From: an uncultured Bacteroidales bacterium
GTDB taxonomy: Bacteria; Bacteroidota; Bacteroidia; Bacteroidales; JAFGXI01
DNA length: 32,964 nucleotides
Reading direction: 5' to 3'
NCBI GenBank assembly: GCA_947311115.1
Contig: CAMZKE010000057.1
Location: 1 to 32,964 of the forward strand
The notes below the pieces were generated by a model. The model ran no database searches and was not told the DNA's origin. It was given only the letters and a program-made list of their open reading frames with translations. How positions within the stretch are numbered: the stretch's first letter is position 1; the number at the start of each line of letters is the position of its first letter. Positions 32,350-32,964 of this stretch are shown here, piece by piece. Made by a program: the position numbers and the translations under genes.

Positions 32350-32369
32350 TTAGTGAATAGAGGCTTGCT

Positions 32370-32762
32370 TTATTTTGGCTTTTTTCTATTTTCCTTTTTC
32401 TCAGAAACAATATGTTTAGTTTGTAAACGCTTTTCTTTAGATGCTTTTGGTACTTTGGTGGGTTTGCGTTTTTTCTTAATTTTTAGTGCATTACTAATCA
32501 TTCTGTTCAATTTATGAATAGCAATTTCCTTATTTCTTAACTGTGTTCGTTCTTCTTGTGAAGTGATAATTAGCTCACCATTAGTATTTATTTTATTTGA
32601 TAGTTTATTTAGTAGGATTAATTTCTCTTCATCGGTAAGTAGTTGAGATGCTGCAATATTAAGTCGTGCCTCAACTTTAGTGTTTACTTTGTTTATATTT
32701 TGACCACCGGCACCACTACTACGAGATGTGTTTATTTTTATTTCTTTTGTGAAGTCTTTCAT
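32370..32762 (-). CDS. arfB: Alternative ribosome-rescue factor ArfB (YaeJ)
   Basis: ArfB is a peptidyl-tRNA hydrolase that frees stalled ribosomes lacking a stop codon. From the ATG at 32762 it has 130 residues, with the catalytic GGQ in SSGAGGQNINKVNTKVE near the N-terminus, and a Lys-rich C-terminal tail (KKKRKPTKVPKASKEKRLQTKH) that in known proteins enters the empty mRNA channel. The frame stays open to an ATG at 32798, but that lies within the promoter box, so 32762 is chosen. It is convergent with the kinase gene, 20 bp apart. Confidence 0.93.
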   Translation of the reverse strand: MKDFTKEIKINTSRSSGAGGQNINKVNTKVEARLNIAASQLLTDEEKLILLNKLSNKINTNGELIITSQEERTQLRNKEIAIHKLNRMISNALKIKKKRKPTKVPKASKEKRLQTKHIVSEKKENRKKPK

Positions 32763-32795
32763 TTTCTGAGATTGATAATTACTAATTTGTATTTG

Positions 32796-32803
32796 CAAAA
32801 GTA
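32796..32803 (-). promoter_or_regulatory. -7 promoter box for arfB
   Basis: TACTTTTG on the minus strand is an exact TAnnTTTG, 33 bp before the chosen start, and it covers the alternative ATG at 32798. Confidence 0.5.
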
Positions 32804-32896
32804 CTAAAAGTAAATTTAATCTAGGTTATTCATGTAATTTAACACAAATGAAGTTAACCCTGATTACAAGACTTTAGAAAAAGTAGCAAAAAATAG

Positions 32897-32955
32897 CTAA
32901 CTAAATTTTGATAAATACCATGTTGGTAATATTCAGATTTTACCAATTTAGTTAG
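32897..32955. repeat. Inverted repeat at the window end
   Basis: CTAACTAAATT (32897-32907) is exactly inverted at 32945-32955. Inside it are two competing smaller pairings: TACCA/TGGTA (32916-32928) and TTGGTAA/TTACCAA (32923-32946). This could be a terminator for a gene beyond the window, or part of an intergenic repeat. The 13-base string TTAACCCTGATTA at 32854-32866 also matches the end of repeat A. Confidence 0.5.
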
Positions 32956-32964
32956 ATGGAATTA

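Noticed and set aside
1-32964. CRISPR arrays, tRNA genes, integrases or transposases
   Set aside because: I saw no regularly spaced short repeats, no tRNA-like cloverleaf sequence and no protein with such motifs. The dispersed repeats are too few and irregular in spacing to be CRISPR.

Overview
The window looks like a stretch of a low-GC Bacteroidota chromosome. The protein families point there: DUF4136 and DUF6252-like lipoproteins, a DUF5686 outer-membrane protein with a carboxypeptidase-regulatory domain, an HU/CCDC81-SPOR fusion, a TPR plus PD40-repeat secreted protein, and the N-extended Bacteroidota-type alanine dehydrogenase. So do the promoters: TAnnTTTG -7 boxes lie upstream of many genes, and Shine-Dalgarno sequences are almost absent. 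I cannot fix the genus. No phage, CRISPR array, tRNA, transposase or resistance island is visible. The window is mainly housekeeping and envelope genes, separated by intergenic DNA that carries dispersed repeats.

Layout. 1-215: a composite of two intergenic repeats. 216-1651 (minus): a two-gene envelope operon (beta-barrel protein and DUF4136 lipoprotein), divergent from an alpha/beta-hydrolase lipoprotein (1779-2582). 2583-2905: a terminator and a ~224 bp repeat with imperfect inverted ends. 2906-3914 (minus): two small exported proteins. 4107-5192: a membrane protein with HU-like and SPOR domains. 5272-9579 (minus): sbcD-sbcC. 9580-9831: a repeat and a promoter. 9832-12216: a FixI/CcoI-type copper P-type ATPase. 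12388-14031 (minus): a TPR/PD40 secreted protein. 14272-15135: a UbiA/MqnP-like prenyltransferase. 15130-17616 (minus): the DUF5686 protein. 17689-18015: RNase P RNA, then bioF (18033) and an alanine dehydrogenase homologue (19269). 20652-22247: a secreted protein of unknown function with a strong terminator. 22320-22610: yidD, tail-to-tail with rimO-ftsY (minus). 24922-28155: a compact five-gene minus-strand operon, ruvX-def-TPR lipoprotein-GT2 glycosyltransferase-ECF sigma factor. 28259-29206: a flippase-like membrane protein. 29242-29523: a tiny acidic lipoprotein. 29755-32349: a hybrid histidine kinase. 32370-32762: arfB. 32763-32964: repeat-like non-coding sequence.

Most units stand alone. 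The clear functional groups are SbcCD (DNA end processing), ftsY-rimO with yidD nearby (membrane targeting and ribosome modification), and the ruvX-def operon, which mixes DNA repair, protein maturation and envelope functions.

The most unusual observations are four. (1) The GT2 gene has no ATG, GTG or TTG upstream of its conserved N-terminus and appears to start at ATT. (2) Several TAnnTTTG promoters lie so close to start codons that the mRNAs should be leaderless or nearly so. (3) There are two families of dispersed intergenic repeats, one with inverted ends and a residual reading frame. (4) The alanine dehydrogenase homologue lacks the catalytic histidine of characterised enzymes.
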